Shown: piece after piece, positions 47,138 through 56,145 of the stretch
How the letters are laid out: the number at the start of each line of letters is the position of its first letter
Position numbering within the stretch: the first letter of the stretch is position 1
NCBI GenBank assembly: GCA_965263455.1
Contig: CBDHHN010000002.1
Location: 248,001-312,000 of the forward strand
DNA length: 64,000 nucleotides
Source of the DNA: CADEDH01 sp965263455
Lineage (GTDB): Bacteria; Actinomycetota; Acidimicrobiia; Acidimicrobiales; SZUA-35
Direction of reading: 5' to 3'
Made by a program: the position numbers and the translations under genes
The notes under the pieces: model-generated
Told to the model about the DNA's origin: nothing
The model's input: the letters and a program-made list of their open reading frames with translations, nothing else
Database searches by the model: none

Positions 47138-48530
47138 TCACGTGACCAGGTCGACCACGGCGTCGCCCTCCACCGGGCGGCCGAGGGCGAAACCCTGACC
47201 CCAGGACAGGCTGGCGGCGGCGTCGCTTCTCGCCTCGGCGTCGGCGATGCCGACCCCGATGGGTCGGACCCCGGGTAGGGACTCGGACAGAGCCCGGCCC
47301 ACGGCGGGCAGCGCGGGGCGGAGATGGGGCTCCATCCACTGCCGTCCCAGCTTGTACCACGACAGGAGGTCGGGCTCGATCACCCCGGCCAGGGCGGCGC
47401 CGTCCCCATCGCCACCGTCGACGGCCACCCCCACCCCGCCCATCCGCAATCGGCGGACGAGCGTGGCGGGATCGACGTCCTCGGCCCAGGCCGAGGACGT
47501 CGCCCGACCGGAACCGGCGGCCGAGAGCCAGGCCGGCGTCGGGGCCAGCACCCGCTCCGGAAACTCGACGATCAACGACTCGACGGCGTCGAGGGCGGCC
47601 GCGTGCTCGGTCAACAGCGTGATCAAGTCGTCGACCGGCTGGTGCCAGCGGTCGACGTTGAGCGACACCGGGATGGGGCGACCGGTGGCGGCAGCCAGTG
47701 CACCGGCGGTGACGGCCACGGCCTCGGCCACCCGGGTGGTCAGGCGCTCGGCCAACCCGGCGGCGGCCACATCGGGCAGGAAGGCATCGGGGTGCAGCAG
47801 GCCGCGGACCGGATGGCGCCAGCGGACCAGTGCCTCGAAGGCCTCGATCCGACCCGGACTCGAGGTTGCGGATCGGTTGGTAGTGGAATTCCAGGTCGCC
47901 GTCGGAGAGGGCACGATGCACCTCCTGGATGGCATCCCATCGGGTGCGGACCCGGCCCCCACTGGCCGCCGCCCCACCGACGACCACACCGTCTCCGCCC
48001 GACCGGCGACAGGCCCGGGCCGCGCCCGCGGCCCGGCCCAACAGCTCGTCGAGCGACCGGCCGCCGTCGAAGTCGGGGGCCACCCCGATGCTGGCCGTGA
48101 TCCGGGGCGCGGCGGCCTCGGAACCCGATCGGCCCCGCACGGCGAGCCGCAGGCGCTGGGCCAGACGTTCCAGGTCGCGGACGGTGAGCACCTCGGTGGC
48201 CAGGACGGCGTGGCCCCGGCCCTCCAGCGGGATCAGGCGGTCGCCGGCCCGCACGACCGCGGCCAGTCGGCCACCCAGCTCGTCGAGCAGTGTCCGACCG
48301 GCCTGGAAGCCGTGGGCCTCCTCCAAGGCGTGCAGGTGGTCGGGCAGGATCACCAGGACCCCTCGCCCGCCCCGGGCCCGGCCGGCCCCGTCGGCCCACC
48401 ACGTCGCCGGATCGACCTCGTCGCCGACGGGGACCTCGGCGGCTCCGGGACCCACCCGGTCGGGGACCGGCGGATCCGATGCCGGGGTCTCGGGTCGGGT
48501 GCGGGCGCGCAACGATGCCGGAAGCCTCAC
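47138..48530 (-). pseudogene. Degenerate GGDEF-EAL protein, interrupted by a one-base frameshift at 47852
   Basis: Two frames are needed. The first (from about the GTG at 48528-48530) encodes a diguanylate-cyclase-like domain in which the GGDEF site reads EGRGHAV, and ends in FHYQPIRNLESG. The second begins GRIEAFEALVRWRHP, the start of an EAL phosphodiesterase domain. Dropping the A at 47852 (T in the message) joins them as NLESGRIEAFEALVRW, exactly the normal family sequence. The EAL part keeps the EAL triplet and SLNVDRW but lacks the DDFGTG metal loop (VAVDGGDGDGAA instead). Both domains would be catalytically poor, so a c-di-GMP sensor is more likely than an enzyme. The break is an error or a real lesion. 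Confidence 0.75.
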
Positions 48531-48666
48531 CTGGTCCCATCGGCGGCCCGGCGGCCGAACTTGACCGGGCCCATGACGGCGGTGGCGGGACGATCCGCCC
48601 ACGGGCCGACGCGCTCGGCCCACCCGGCGATCGGGGTGACCGGTCGGCGCCGTCCGCCCGCCGGCC

Positions 48667-48873
48667 TCAGGTCACGGGTGCGACCTGGAGCGCCTCCCAG
48701 CGCCCCGGCCCACCGGCACCGACCAGGAACCCGACCCGTCGGCCGACGTCGATCACCCGGCTGCCGTCGACGATGGCGGTGCAGTGGAAGGCGAACCGAT
48801 CGCCGTTCTCGGCCGCCACCTCGCCCAGTCCCGCCTCGGCGTCGAACGCGGTAACGGTGCCCACCCGGAGCAC
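48667..48873 (-). CDS. Small cold-shock-domain-like protein
   Basis: A 68-residue protein with the pattern of a shortened OB-fold: RVGTVTAFDAEAGLGEV, FAFHCTAIVDGSR and VGRRVGFLV. Bona fide cold-shock proteins have GTVKWFNxxKGYGFI, so the aromatic RNA-binding residues are mostly lost. Proteins like this are common in Actinobacteria and unstudied. The GTG at 48871-48873 lies 10 nt after the ribBA stop. Confidence 0.72.
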   Translation of the reverse strand: MLRVGTVTAFDAEAGLGEVAAENGDRFAFHCTAIVDGSRVIDVGRRVGFLVGAGGPGRWEALQVAPVT

Positions 48874-48883
48874 GGCCCGGCCC

Positions 48884-50194
48884 CTACTGCTGCTGGGCCG
48901 CGGCGTCGCCGTCGCGGCCCTCGTCGCCGAGATCGAGAAGATGGCCCATGCGCTCCTGTTTGGTCCGCAGGTAGGCGATGTTCTGCTCGGTCGGCACGGT
49001 CTGGAGCGAGTGGCGGCCCGTGATCTCCAGGCCGTAGCCGTCGAGCCCCCCGTACTTGGCCGGGTTGTTGGTCATCAGCTCCATCGTGGTGACCCCGAGG
49101 TCGACCAGGATCTGGGCCCCGATGCCGTACTCCCGGCTGTCGGCCGGCAGCCCCTGGGCCAGGTTGGCCTCGACGGTGTCGGCCCCCCGCTCCTGGAGGT
49201 CGTAGGCCCGGATCTTGTGGCCCAGGCCGATGCCCCGGCCCTCGTGGCCCCGGAGGTAGACCAGGACCCCGGAACCGGCCTCGGCGATGTGGGCCAGGGC
49301 CAGGTCGAGCTGGGGGCCGCAGTCGCAGCGAAGCGAACCGAAGATGTCGCCGGTGAGGCACTCGGAGTGGACCCGGACCAGCACGTCGTCGGCTCCGTCG
49401 ACGTCCCCGAGGACGAAGGCCACATGCTGTTGTCCGTCGAGGACCGACTCGTAGACCACGGCCCGGAAATCGCCGTGGCGGGTGGGGATGGTGGCCTCCG
49501 AGAACCGGGTGACCAGCTTCTCGGTCCGGCGCCGGTAGCGGATCAGGTCGGCGATCGAGGTGAAGGCCAGGCCGTGGCGCCGGGCGAAGGGGATCAGGTC
49601 GGGGACCCGGGCCATCGTGCCGTCGTCGTTGACGATCTCGCACAGCACACCGCCGTGGCGAAGGCCGGCCAGCCGGGCCAGGTCGACGGCCGCCTCGGTG
49701 TGACCGGCCCGCTTGAGCACACCACCGTCCCGGGCCCGCAGGGGGAAGATGTGACCGGGCCGGGCGAAGTCGGCCGAGCTGGTGGCCGGGTCCACCAGGG
49801 CCCGGAGGGTCAGGGCCCGGTCGGCGGCCGAGATCCCGGTGGTGGTGCCGTGCCGATAGTCGACCGAGACCGTGAAGGCGGTGCGCATGGCCTCGGTGTT
49901 CATCGCCACCATGAGCGACAAGTCCAGCTGGTCGGCCCGCTCCTCGGGCACCGAGGCGCAGATGACACCCGAGGTGTGGCGGACGAAGAACGCCAGCTTC
50001 TCCTCGGTGGCGAACTCGGCCGCCATGATCAGGTCGCCCTCGTTCTCCCGGTCCTCGTCGTCGACCACGACCACGATCTCACCCCGCCCGATGGCGGCGA
50101 TGGCGTCCTCGACCGGATCGAACGGGCTGGCGGCCGAGCCGTCGCCGTCGCCGTCGCCGTCGGGATCCTCGGTGCGGTGGTCGCGGTCGGTCAC
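48884..50194 (-). CDS. ribBA: Bifunctional 3,4-dihydroxy-2-butanone 4-phosphate synthase / GTP cyclohydrolase II
   Basis: Supplies both precursors of riboflavin. The N-terminal RibB half has VVDDEDRENEGDLI and RPGHIFPLRARDGGV; the C-terminal RibA half has the zinc cysteines in CLTGDIFGSLRCDCG and RGHEGRGIGLG. Length is 436 residues. I prefer the GTG at 50192-50194 because AGGAG lies five nt before it; a GTG at 50198-50200 would overlap the ribE stop but has no usable site. No ribH is present in the window. Confidence 0.95.
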   Translation of the reverse strand: MTDRDHRTEDPDGDGDGDGSAASPFDPVEDAIAAIGRGEIVVVVDDEDRENEGDLIMAAEFATEEKLAFFVRHTSGVICASVPEERADQLDLSLMVAMNTEAMRTAFTVSVDYRHGTTTGISAADRALTLRALVDPATSSADFARPGHIFPLRARDGGVLKRAGHTEAAVDLARLAGLRHGGVLCEIVNDDGTMARVPDLIPFARRHGLAFTSIADLIRYRRRTEKLVTRFSEATIPTRHGDFRAVVYESVLDGQQHVAFVLGDVDGADDVLVRVHSECLTGDIFGSLRCDCGPQLDLALAHIAEAGSGVLVYLRGHEGRGIGLGHKIRAYDLQERGADTVEANLAQGLPADSREYGIGAQILVDLGVTTMELMTNNPAKYGGLDGYGLEITGRHSLQTVPTEQNIAYLRTKQERMGHLLDLGDEGRDGDAAAQQQ

Positions 50195-50196
50195 GT

Positions 50197-50778
50197 TCAC
50201 TCCTGTTCCAGGTGCCCGGCCAGGAGGCGTTCGGCGTACTTGGCCATGACATCGACTTCGATGTTGACCCGGTCGCCCGGGCCCTTGTGCCCGAGGGTGG
50301 TGACCTCGGCCGTGTGGGGGATCACGGCCACCGTGAACCCGTCGGGGGCCGGGTCGACGACGGTGAGGCTGATGCCGTCGACGGTGACCGAGCCCTTCTC
50401 CACCAGGTATCGGTGCAGGTGGTCGTCGATCTTCACCTTCAGATCGGGCGCCGGGGCCACGATGACACCCACGGCGTCGACGTGACCCTGGACCAGGTGG
50501 CCGCCCAGTCGGTCCTGGAGCCGCACCGGCCGCTCCAGGTTGACGGGGTCGCCGACGGCCAGATCACCGAGCTGGGTCCGGGCGAAGGACTCGGCCGTGA
50601 CGTCGGCTTCGAACCAACCCTGGCCGTCGTCCCAGCGGACCACCGTCAGGCAACAGCCGTTCACGGCGATGGAGGCGCCGAGGACGACGTCGTCGAGCAC
50701 GGTGCGGCACTGGATCCGGAGCCGCTCACCCTCGAGGGCGGCGACCGAGCCGAGTTCTTCCACGATTCCGGTGAACAT
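50197..50778 (-). CDS. ribE: Riboflavin synthase, alpha chain
   Basis: Dismutates two lumazines into riboflavin. The N-terminus MFTGIVEELG and the two internal lumazine-binding repeats (GCCLTV in the first, GISLTVVD in the second) are diagnostic. Length is 193 residues. Its ATG shares a base with the ribD stop (TGATG). Confidence 0.95.
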   Translation of the reverse strand: MFTGIVEELGSVAALEGERLRIQCRTVLDDVVLGASIAVNGCCLTVVRWDDGQGWFEADVTAESFARTQLGDLAVGDPVNLERPVRLQDRLGGHLVQGHVDAVGVIVAPAPDLKVKIDDHLHRYLVEKGSVTVDGISLTVVDPAPDGFTVAVIPHTAEVTTLGHKGPGDRVNIEVDVMAKYAERLLAGHLEQE

Positions 50779-51812
50779 CAGGACCTTCCTGTCGGTGGCG
50801 GTGGGGAGAGATCCAGGCGAAGATCGTCACCCAGCTTGACCGTCCGGTCAAGCTGGAGTCGGCGCAGATCGCCGATCGAGCCGGCGCCCGGACCGGATAG
50901 CACGGGGAGCCCGTCCTCGCCGCCCATGAGCGACGGCGACAGGTAGAACACGTAGCGGTCGACCAGGCCGGCCCGGTGAAAGGCCCCGGCCACACCGGCC
51001 CCGCCCTCGATCATGAGCTGGACGACGTCCTCGGCCCCCAGGGTGTCGAGGACGGAGGCGGGGTCGCCCTCCAGCTGGAGGCAGGGGTGGACGGCGGCCC
51101 CCTCGGGGGCCCGACCGAGGACGACCCGGAGCGGCTCGCGGGGTGGGAGGCCGTCGGAGGCCACGACCCCCCGGACCGTCAGTCGGGGGTCGTCGGCCCG
51201 AACCGTTCCCGCCCCGACGAGGATGGCGTCGGACTCGGCCCGCAACCGGTGGGCGTCGGCCCGGGCCTCGTCGCCCGTGATCCACTGGCTGGTGCCGTCG
51301 GCGGCCGCCGTCCGACCGTCGAGGGTGGCGGCGAGCTTCAGCACCACCCACGGCCGCCCGGTGCGACGGTGGTGGAGGTAGGGGGCCAACTGGTCCTCGA
51401 CGTCGTCGGCCCCCGGGCCGACGACGACCTCGATACCGGCGGCCCGCAGCTGCTCCACCCCCCGACCGGCCACCCGCTCGTCCGGGTCGAGCACGCCGAC
51501 CACCACCCTCCTGATACCGGCGTCGACCACGGCCTCGACGCAGGGCCGGGTCCGACCGTGATGGGAACAGGGTTCGAGGGTGACGTAGAGGGTGGCGTCA
51601 CGGGCGCCGGCACCGGCCCGGCCGAGGGCGTGGCGCTCGGCGTGAGCCTGGCCCGGTCGGCGGGTGGAGCCTTCCCAGCTCCGACCGTCGGGGGCCACCA
51701 CCACGGCCCCGACCCACGGGTTGGGGGGCGAAAGGATGCGGCTGTGGGCGGCGCGGGCAATGGCCCGGGCCATCAGGGCCGCGTCGTCGGGTGGGGTGTC
51801 GGGCTCGATCAT
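50778..51812 (-). CDS. ribD: Bifunctional riboflavin deaminase/reductase
   Basis: Deaminates and then reduces the pyrimidine intermediate of riboflavin synthesis. The deaminase half has the zinc residues in HAERHAL and EPCSHHGRTRPC; the reductase half (from about residue 150: RPWVVLKLAATLDGRTA) ends with VLDTLGAEDVVQLMIEGGAG. Length is 344 residues. It heads ribD-ribE-ribBA, 21 nt after the mog gene. I see no FMN riboswitch upstream. Confidence 0.95.
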   Translation of the reverse strand: MIEPDTPPDDAALMARAIARAAHSRILSPPNPWVGAVVVAPDGRSWEGSTRRPGQAHAERHALGRAGAGARDATLYVTLEPCSHHGRTRPCVEAVVDAGIRRVVVGVLDPDERVAGRGVEQLRAAGIEVVVGPGADDVEDQLAPYLHHRRTGRPWVVLKLAATLDGRTAAADGTSQWITGDEARADAHRLRAESDAILVGAGTVRADDPRLTVRGVVASDGLPPREPLRVVLGRAPEGAAVHPCLQLEGDPASVLDTLGAEDVVQLMIEGGAGVAGAFHRAGLVDRYVFYLSPSLMGGEDGLPVLSGPGAGSIGDLRRLQLDRTVKLGDDLRLDLSPPPPTGRS

Positions 51813-51833
51813 GGAGCAACCGGGGCCGGGCCC

Positions 51834-52334
51834 TCAGTGGGGCCGACCCCCGGCCATGAGGTCGACGGCATGGGGCAGGACGTCGAGCACGGACTCGACG
51901 GTTTCGACCGTTCCCTTGGTCGACCCGGGGGTGTTGAGGATGAGGGCGGTGCCCCGGGTTCCGGCCACGGCCCGGCTGAGACGCCCCAGCCCGGCCGGGT
52001 TGCAGGTGCGCATGACCTCGGCCAGGCCCGGCGCCTCCCGTTCCAGCACCCGACGGGTGCCCTCGGGGGTCAGGTCGCGGGGGCCGAACCCGGTTCCCCC
52101 GGTGGTCACGATCAGGCCGGTGAAGCCCTCGGACGCTGCGGTCAGGGCATCGGCCACCGAGTCGATGCCGTCGGCGATCCGTTGGCGCTCGATCACCTCC
52201 CACCCCGCCTCGGTCAACCGGGCCGCCAACGCGTCACCGGATCGATCCTCCCTGGTGCCGGCCACGACCCCGTCGGACACGGTGATCACCTTGGCCTGCT
52301 TGACGAGGTAGTCGGGGAATGGGTTCTCGCTCAC
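51834..52334 (-). CDS. Molybdenum cofactor protein of the MoaB/Mog family
   Basis: A 166-residue MoaB/Mog protein that adenylates molybdopterin. Diagnostic are VITVSDGVVAGTREDRSG, VTTGGTGFGPRDLTPEGT and ILNTPGSTKG. It stands alone without other moco genes here. The GTG at 52332-52334 is the start. Confidence 0.9.
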   Translation of the reverse strand: MSENPFPDYLVKQAKVITVSDGVVAGTREDRSGDALAARLTEAGWEVIERQRIADGIDSVADALTAASEGFTGLIVTTGGTGFGPRDLTPEGTRRVLEREAPGLAEVMRTCNPAGLGRLSRAVAGTRGTALILNTPGSTKGTVETVESVLDVLPHAVDLMAGGRPH

Positions 52335-52382
52335 GGCCCCAAGTGTGCCCGCTGGGCCCGGTCCACCCGTGCATCGGGTGGA

Positions 52383-53651
52383 TCAGGCGACCGGGTCGGG
52401 TCCCATCCGCACGAACAGACCGGATCGGACCTTGGGCACGAAGTACGTCGACTTGGGGGGCATCGTCCGCCCGGCATCGGCCGCCGCCATGAGCACGCCC
52501 AGCGGCACCGGCCGCATGAGGAACACGGCCTGGGTCGGCTCGGGTTCGAGGGCGGCGACGGCGGCCCAGTCGGCGGCTCCGGGGCGGTAGCCGAGGCGAC
52601 CGTCGGGGTCCGACTCGTCGATGCCGAGCAGGGGACCCAGGACCCGGTCGGCAAACCGGAGAGGGTCGATGTCGGCCAGGCCGGCACCGTCGGCCGTCTC
52701 GAACGGGACCCGGAACACCAGCCATGCCGGCCTCCGGCCGAGCCTGACCGCCAGCTCGTCGGGGCGCCGGTCGACCACGGCCGCCGGGTTCGCCTCCTCC
52801 CGGGTCGGGAAGGCGGCCGACAGGCGGGCGGCCAGGTCGTCGGCGTCGACCCCGGTCACCACCCGGTGGAAGGCCTGATTGCGCATCTCGGCCACCGGGA
52901 ACACGGCGGCCAGCATCAGCGACGCGGCCCCCCCGCCGCCGGCGGCACCGGCGGCCGTCCCCGACCCCCCGGCGGCCCGGACCAGGGAGGCGGCGGCCGC
53001 CCGGTGATGGCCGTCGATGAGATAGAGCGGTGCGGCGGCGGCCTCGGCTCGGATCCCGTCCACCGCCTCGACCGGCACGGGCCACAGCCGTTGGCGCAGG
53101 CCCTCGCCGTCGGTGAAGTCGAGCAGGGCGGGCCCGGCGGTGGCGGACTCGATGGCGGCCGACATCGACCCCAGCCCGTCCTGGGCCAACACGATGGGGC
53201 TGGACTGGGCCCCCACCGTCTCCAGGTGACGGGCCAGTTGGCGGGCCCGCTCCGGGTTGATCCCCTCGTGGATGCGGACCACGCCGTCGTCGTAGTCGGC
53301 GGTGGCCACCCCGCAGACCAGTCCGGTCTGGCGGTGCCCGTCCTGCTCCAGGCGGTAGGCCAGGAAACCGGGGTCGGACGGCGGCCCGAACACGCCGTCG
53401 GCCAGGAGCCGGTCCAGGTGACGGCGACCGGCCTCGACCGCGGCTTCGCCGGCGTCCTCCCGTCCCGTCGCCCGGGCCTCCGAGTCCTCCAGGTCTTCGG
53501 GGGCCCGAGTCACCCCGAGGTAGGACCGGGGGTGGGCCGCCAGATGGCGACGGCGGTCCTCGACCGTAAGGGCGTCGTGGGGCGGCGACGGAACCTCACC
53601 GGTCAGCTCGGGCCGGAGAAGACGGAGGGAGACGGGATCGAGCCGGGCCAT
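52383..53651 (-). CDS. DUF1015 family protein
   Basis: A 422-residue protein of the DUF1015 family. Matching segments in order: SPPHDALTVEDRR near the N-terminus, YRLEQDGHRQTGLV, RIHEGINPERARQLARHLETV, LYLIDGHHRAAAA (a ParB-like DGHHR), FHRVVTGVD and the C-terminal DAGRTMPPKSTYFVPK with SGLFVRM. A Gly/Ala-rich insertion follows the DGHHR helix. The biochemical role is not established. It starts two nt after serC, and DUF1015 genes are often beside serine-synthesis genes. Confidence 0.9.
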   Translation of the reverse strand: MARLDPVSLRLLRPELTGEVPSPPHDALTVEDRRRHLAAHPRSYLGVTRAPEDLEDSEARATGREDAGEAAVEAGRRHLDRLLADGVFGPPSDPGFLAYRLEQDGHRQTGLVCGVATADYDDGVVRIHEGINPERARQLARHLETVGAQSSPIVLAQDGLGSMSAAIESATAGPALLDFTDGEGLRQRLWPVPVEAVDGIRAEAAAAPLYLIDGHHRAAAASLVRAAGGSGTAAGAAGGGGAASLMLAAVFPVAEMRNQAFHRVVTGVDADDLAARLSAAFPTREEANPAAVVDRRPDELAVRLGRRPAWLVFRVPFETADGAGLADIDPLRFADRVLGPLLGIDESDPDGRLGYRPGAADWAAVAALEPEPTQAVFLMRPVPLGVLMAAADAGRTMPPKSTYFVPKVRSGLFVRMGPDPVA

Positions 53652-53653
53652 CC

Positions 53654-54739
53654 TCAGCCGTTCGCGGCCATGAACCCGGTCATGAACTCGGCCAGGGCGG
53701 TGACCGACTCGGTCGGGAGACCGTTGTAGATGCTGGCCCGGATACCCCCGACCGATCGATGGCCCTTGAGATTGACCAGGCGTCGCTCCTCGGCCTCGGC
53801 CAGGAAGCGGGCCTCGCGGTCGTCGCCGTCGATGCGGAACACCACGTTGGTCAGGGACCGATCGCCCACCGCCACCGGGCTGCGATAGAAGCCGTCGCTG
53901 CGATCGATCACGTCGTAGATGAGGGCCGACCGCTCCGCCGCCCGCTTCTCCATCCCGGCCAGGCCGCCGTTCTCGCCGATCCAGCGCAGCATCTTCCCCA
54001 TGGCCCAGATGGCGAACACCGGCGGGGTGTTGGCCAGGCTGTCGGAGGTGGCGTGGGTGTCGAACCGGAGGTACGAGGGCACCGACGCCGGGGTCTCCTC
54101 CAGCACCGATCGGCGAACGAAGACCACGGCCAGCCCGGCCGGACCCAGGCTCTTCTGGGCGCCGCCGTAGACCACGTCGACCCGGTCCCACGGCACGGGG
54201 CGGGTCAGGTACTCCGAGGACATGTCCACCACCTGGCGCACGTCGACGTCGTGGAACGAGGACAGCCGGATGCCTCCGATGGTCTCGTTGGAGGTCACGT
54301 GCAGGTACCGGGCGCCGTCCCGCAGTTCGAGTTCGTCGGCGGTCGGCATACGGGTGAACCCGTCGTCCGACCCGTCCCAGGCGGCGTAGGCGCCGGCGCT
54401 GATACGTCGGGCGTCGGCCAGCGCCTTGGAGGCCCAGCTCCCGCTGACCACGTAGCCTCCGACCCCGTCGCCGCCCAGCAGGTTCAAGGGCACCATCCCG
54501 AACTGGAGGGTGGCGCCTCCCTGGAGGAGCAGGACGTCGAACTCGTCGGGCACCAGGAACAGTTCGCGGAGCAGGGCCAGGGTCTCCTGATGGATCCGGT
54601 CGTAGATCGGGTCCCGGTGACTCATCTCGATCAGGGACATGCCCGATCCCTCGAAGTCCGGGAGCTCGGCTCCGAGCTCGTCCACCACCGATCGGGGTAG
54701 GACGCAGGGGCCGGGGGCGAAGTTGTGGGCTCGTTCCAT
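53654..54739 (-). CDS. serC: Phosphoserine aminotransferase
   Basis: PLP enzyme of serine (and pyridoxal) synthesis. The 361-residue sequence starts NFAPGPCVLPRSV, and the PLP lysine is in YGGAQKSLGPAGL; LLLQGGATLQFGMVPLNLL, TSNETIGGIR and GGIRASIYNGLP are also typical. The ATG at 54737-54739 has GAGGAG upstream. It probably forms an operon with DUF1015 and possibly mog and rib genes downstream. Confidence 0.95.
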   Translation of the reverse strand: MERAHNFAPGPCVLPRSVVDELGAELPDFEGSGMSLIEMSHRDPIYDRIHQETLALLRELFLVPDEFDVLLLQGGATLQFGMVPLNLLGGDGVGGYVVSGSWASKALADARRISAGAYAAWDGSDDGFTRMPTADELELRDGARYLHVTSNETIGGIRLSSFHDVDVRQVVDMSSEYLTRPVPWDRVDVVYGGAQKSLGPAGLAVVFVRRSVLEETPASVPSYLRFDTHATSDSLANTPPVFAIWAMGKMLRWIGENGGLAGMEKRAAERSALIYDVIDRSDGFYRSPVAVGDRSLTNVVFRIDGDDREARFLAEAEERRLVNLKGHRSVGGIRASIYNGLPTESVTALAEFMTGFMAANG

Positions 54740-54858
54740 GATGGCTTCTCCTCACGGGGGGGTCGGGAGAGGACGACGTTGACTACCCTTCGATGGTGCC
54801 CAGAGCGGCGGCGATCTCCTCCGGAGACGAGGGCCTGATCTTCCCGGCTCGGCGCCGG

Positions 54859-56145
54859 TCAGTGGTGCCGGCGGAGCCGGAAGAGCCGCATGCCGTCGGT
54901 GTCGTCGGGCAACAACTCGGCCACCTGACCCCGGGACCGCCACGGCCCGCCCGGCGGGGCCAGGATCTCGAAGTCCCCCGCAACGTCCTCGGGAGACTCC
55001 TCGGCCAAGACCCCGACGCCGGTCACGGCGGCCAAGACATCGTGCGATTCGGCGTCGGTCAGGGTGCAGACGCTGTAGGTGAGCACGCCTCCGGGCGCGA
55101 GCAGGCTCAGGCCGGCCCGGACCAGGTCGACCTGGAGCCGCCGGAGCCGTTCGGGGGCCTCGGCATCGATGCGCCACCGGGCGTCCGGTCGCCGCCGCAG
55201 GCTGCCGAGCCCGGAGCAGGGGGCGTCGATCAGTACCCGGTCGGCCGAGCCCGGTCGTAGGGCCGGGGCGGTGCCGTCGGCCACCAGCAGCGGCAGGCGG
55301 CGACCGAGGCGGGCCACGTTCCCGGCCGTGAGGCGGACCCGGCCCGGACGACGGTCGGCGGCGATCACGGTGGCCCCGGTGGCGGCCAGGCCCGTGGCCT
55401 TGCCCCCGGGGGCGGCGCACAGGTCGACGACGGTGTGGTCGGGCTCGGCCCCCACCACCTCGACCACCAGCTGGGAGGCCGGGTCCTGGACGTAGCCGTC
55501 GTCCCTGACCGCGGTGGTGGCGGGCCGGTTCATGGCCTCCAGGGCCCCGGTGGCATCGTCGGGTCCGAGGTCGATGGTCAGCCGATCGACGATCCAGTCG
55601 GGATAGCTGAGGCGGGTGGCCGGGTCCGGATAGTCGACCGGTGCGTCGGCCACCCGGCGGAGCACGGCGTTGATCAGGCCCCGGGCCCGACCTCCGGCGG
55701 CCCCTACCGTGGCGCTGACGGCGGCGTGGGCCGGGGTGTCGAGCAGGGCGAGCTGGTAGGCGCCGAGGCGGAGCGCGGCCCGGACCCGGGGTTCGACGTC
55801 CGACAGCAGGAACCGGTCGACCAGGTGGTCGCAGGCCCGCCGCATGCGGGTCGTCCCGTAGACCAACTCGGTGGCGAACCCCCGGTCGGCCGGGCCCAGG
55901 TCCGAGCGGTCGAGCAGATCGGGCAGGACCAGGTTGGCGTAGGCCCCGTCCTGTTCGATACGGATCAGGGCGTCGATGGCCAGGCGCCGGGCCGCCACCC
56001 CGGGGTCGCGGGATCCGGCCGGAGCCGCCGGTCGGCGGCCACCCCGCCGGTTCCCCCCGGCCGAGCCGCCGGACCCGGACGACCGTCTGGATCCGGACGA
56101 GCGACCGGACCGGGGCCGGCCCCGGCCGGTGCCCCCGTCAGCCAA
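54859..56145 (-). CDS. rsmB: 16S rRNA m5C967 methyltransferase (RsmB/Fmu)
   Basis: A 428-residue NOL1/NOP2/Sun methyltransferase. Residues 1-50 are Gly/Ser/Arg-rich and disordered; 50-180 form a NusB-like domain (RRLAIDALIRIEQDGAYANL); then the catalytic domain with VVDLCAAPGGKATGLA, IDAPCSGLGSLRRRPDARW (first Cys) and LTYSVCTLTDAESHDV (catalytic Cys). The TTG at 56143-56145 overlaps the fmt stop by 8 nt. Confidence 0.93.
   Translation of the reverse strand: MADGGTGRGRPRSGRSSGSRRSSGSGGSAGGNRRGGRRPAAPAGSRDPGVAARRLAIDALIRIEQDGAYANLVLPDLLDRSDLGPADRGFATELVYGTTRMRRACDHLVDRFLLSDVEPRVRAALRLGAYQLALLDTPAHAAVSATVGAAGGRARGLINAVLRRVADAPVDYPDPATRLSYPDWIVDRLTIDLGPDDATGALEAMNRPATTAVRDDGYVQDPASQLVVEVVGAEPDHTVVDLCAAPGGKATGLAATGATVIAADRRPGRVRLTAGNVARLGRRLPLLVADGTAPALRPGSADRVLIDAPCSGLGSLRRRPDARWRIDAEAPERLRRLQVDLVRAGLSLLAPGGVLTYSVCTLTDAESHDVLAAVTGVGVLAEESPEDVAGDFEILAPPGGPWRSRGQVAELLPDDTDGMRLFRLRRHH

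Noticed and set aside
50778..52334. FMN riboswitch before ribD
   Set aside because: Only 21 nt separate mog and ribD, and no riboswitch-like conserved sequence is visible further upstream.
54783..54983. Minus-strand 66-codon frame ending RPSSPEEIAAALGTIEG
   Set aside because: The tail looks protein-like, but most of the frame lies over rsmB in another phase and it has no ribosome-binding site or promoter. The evidence is too thin.
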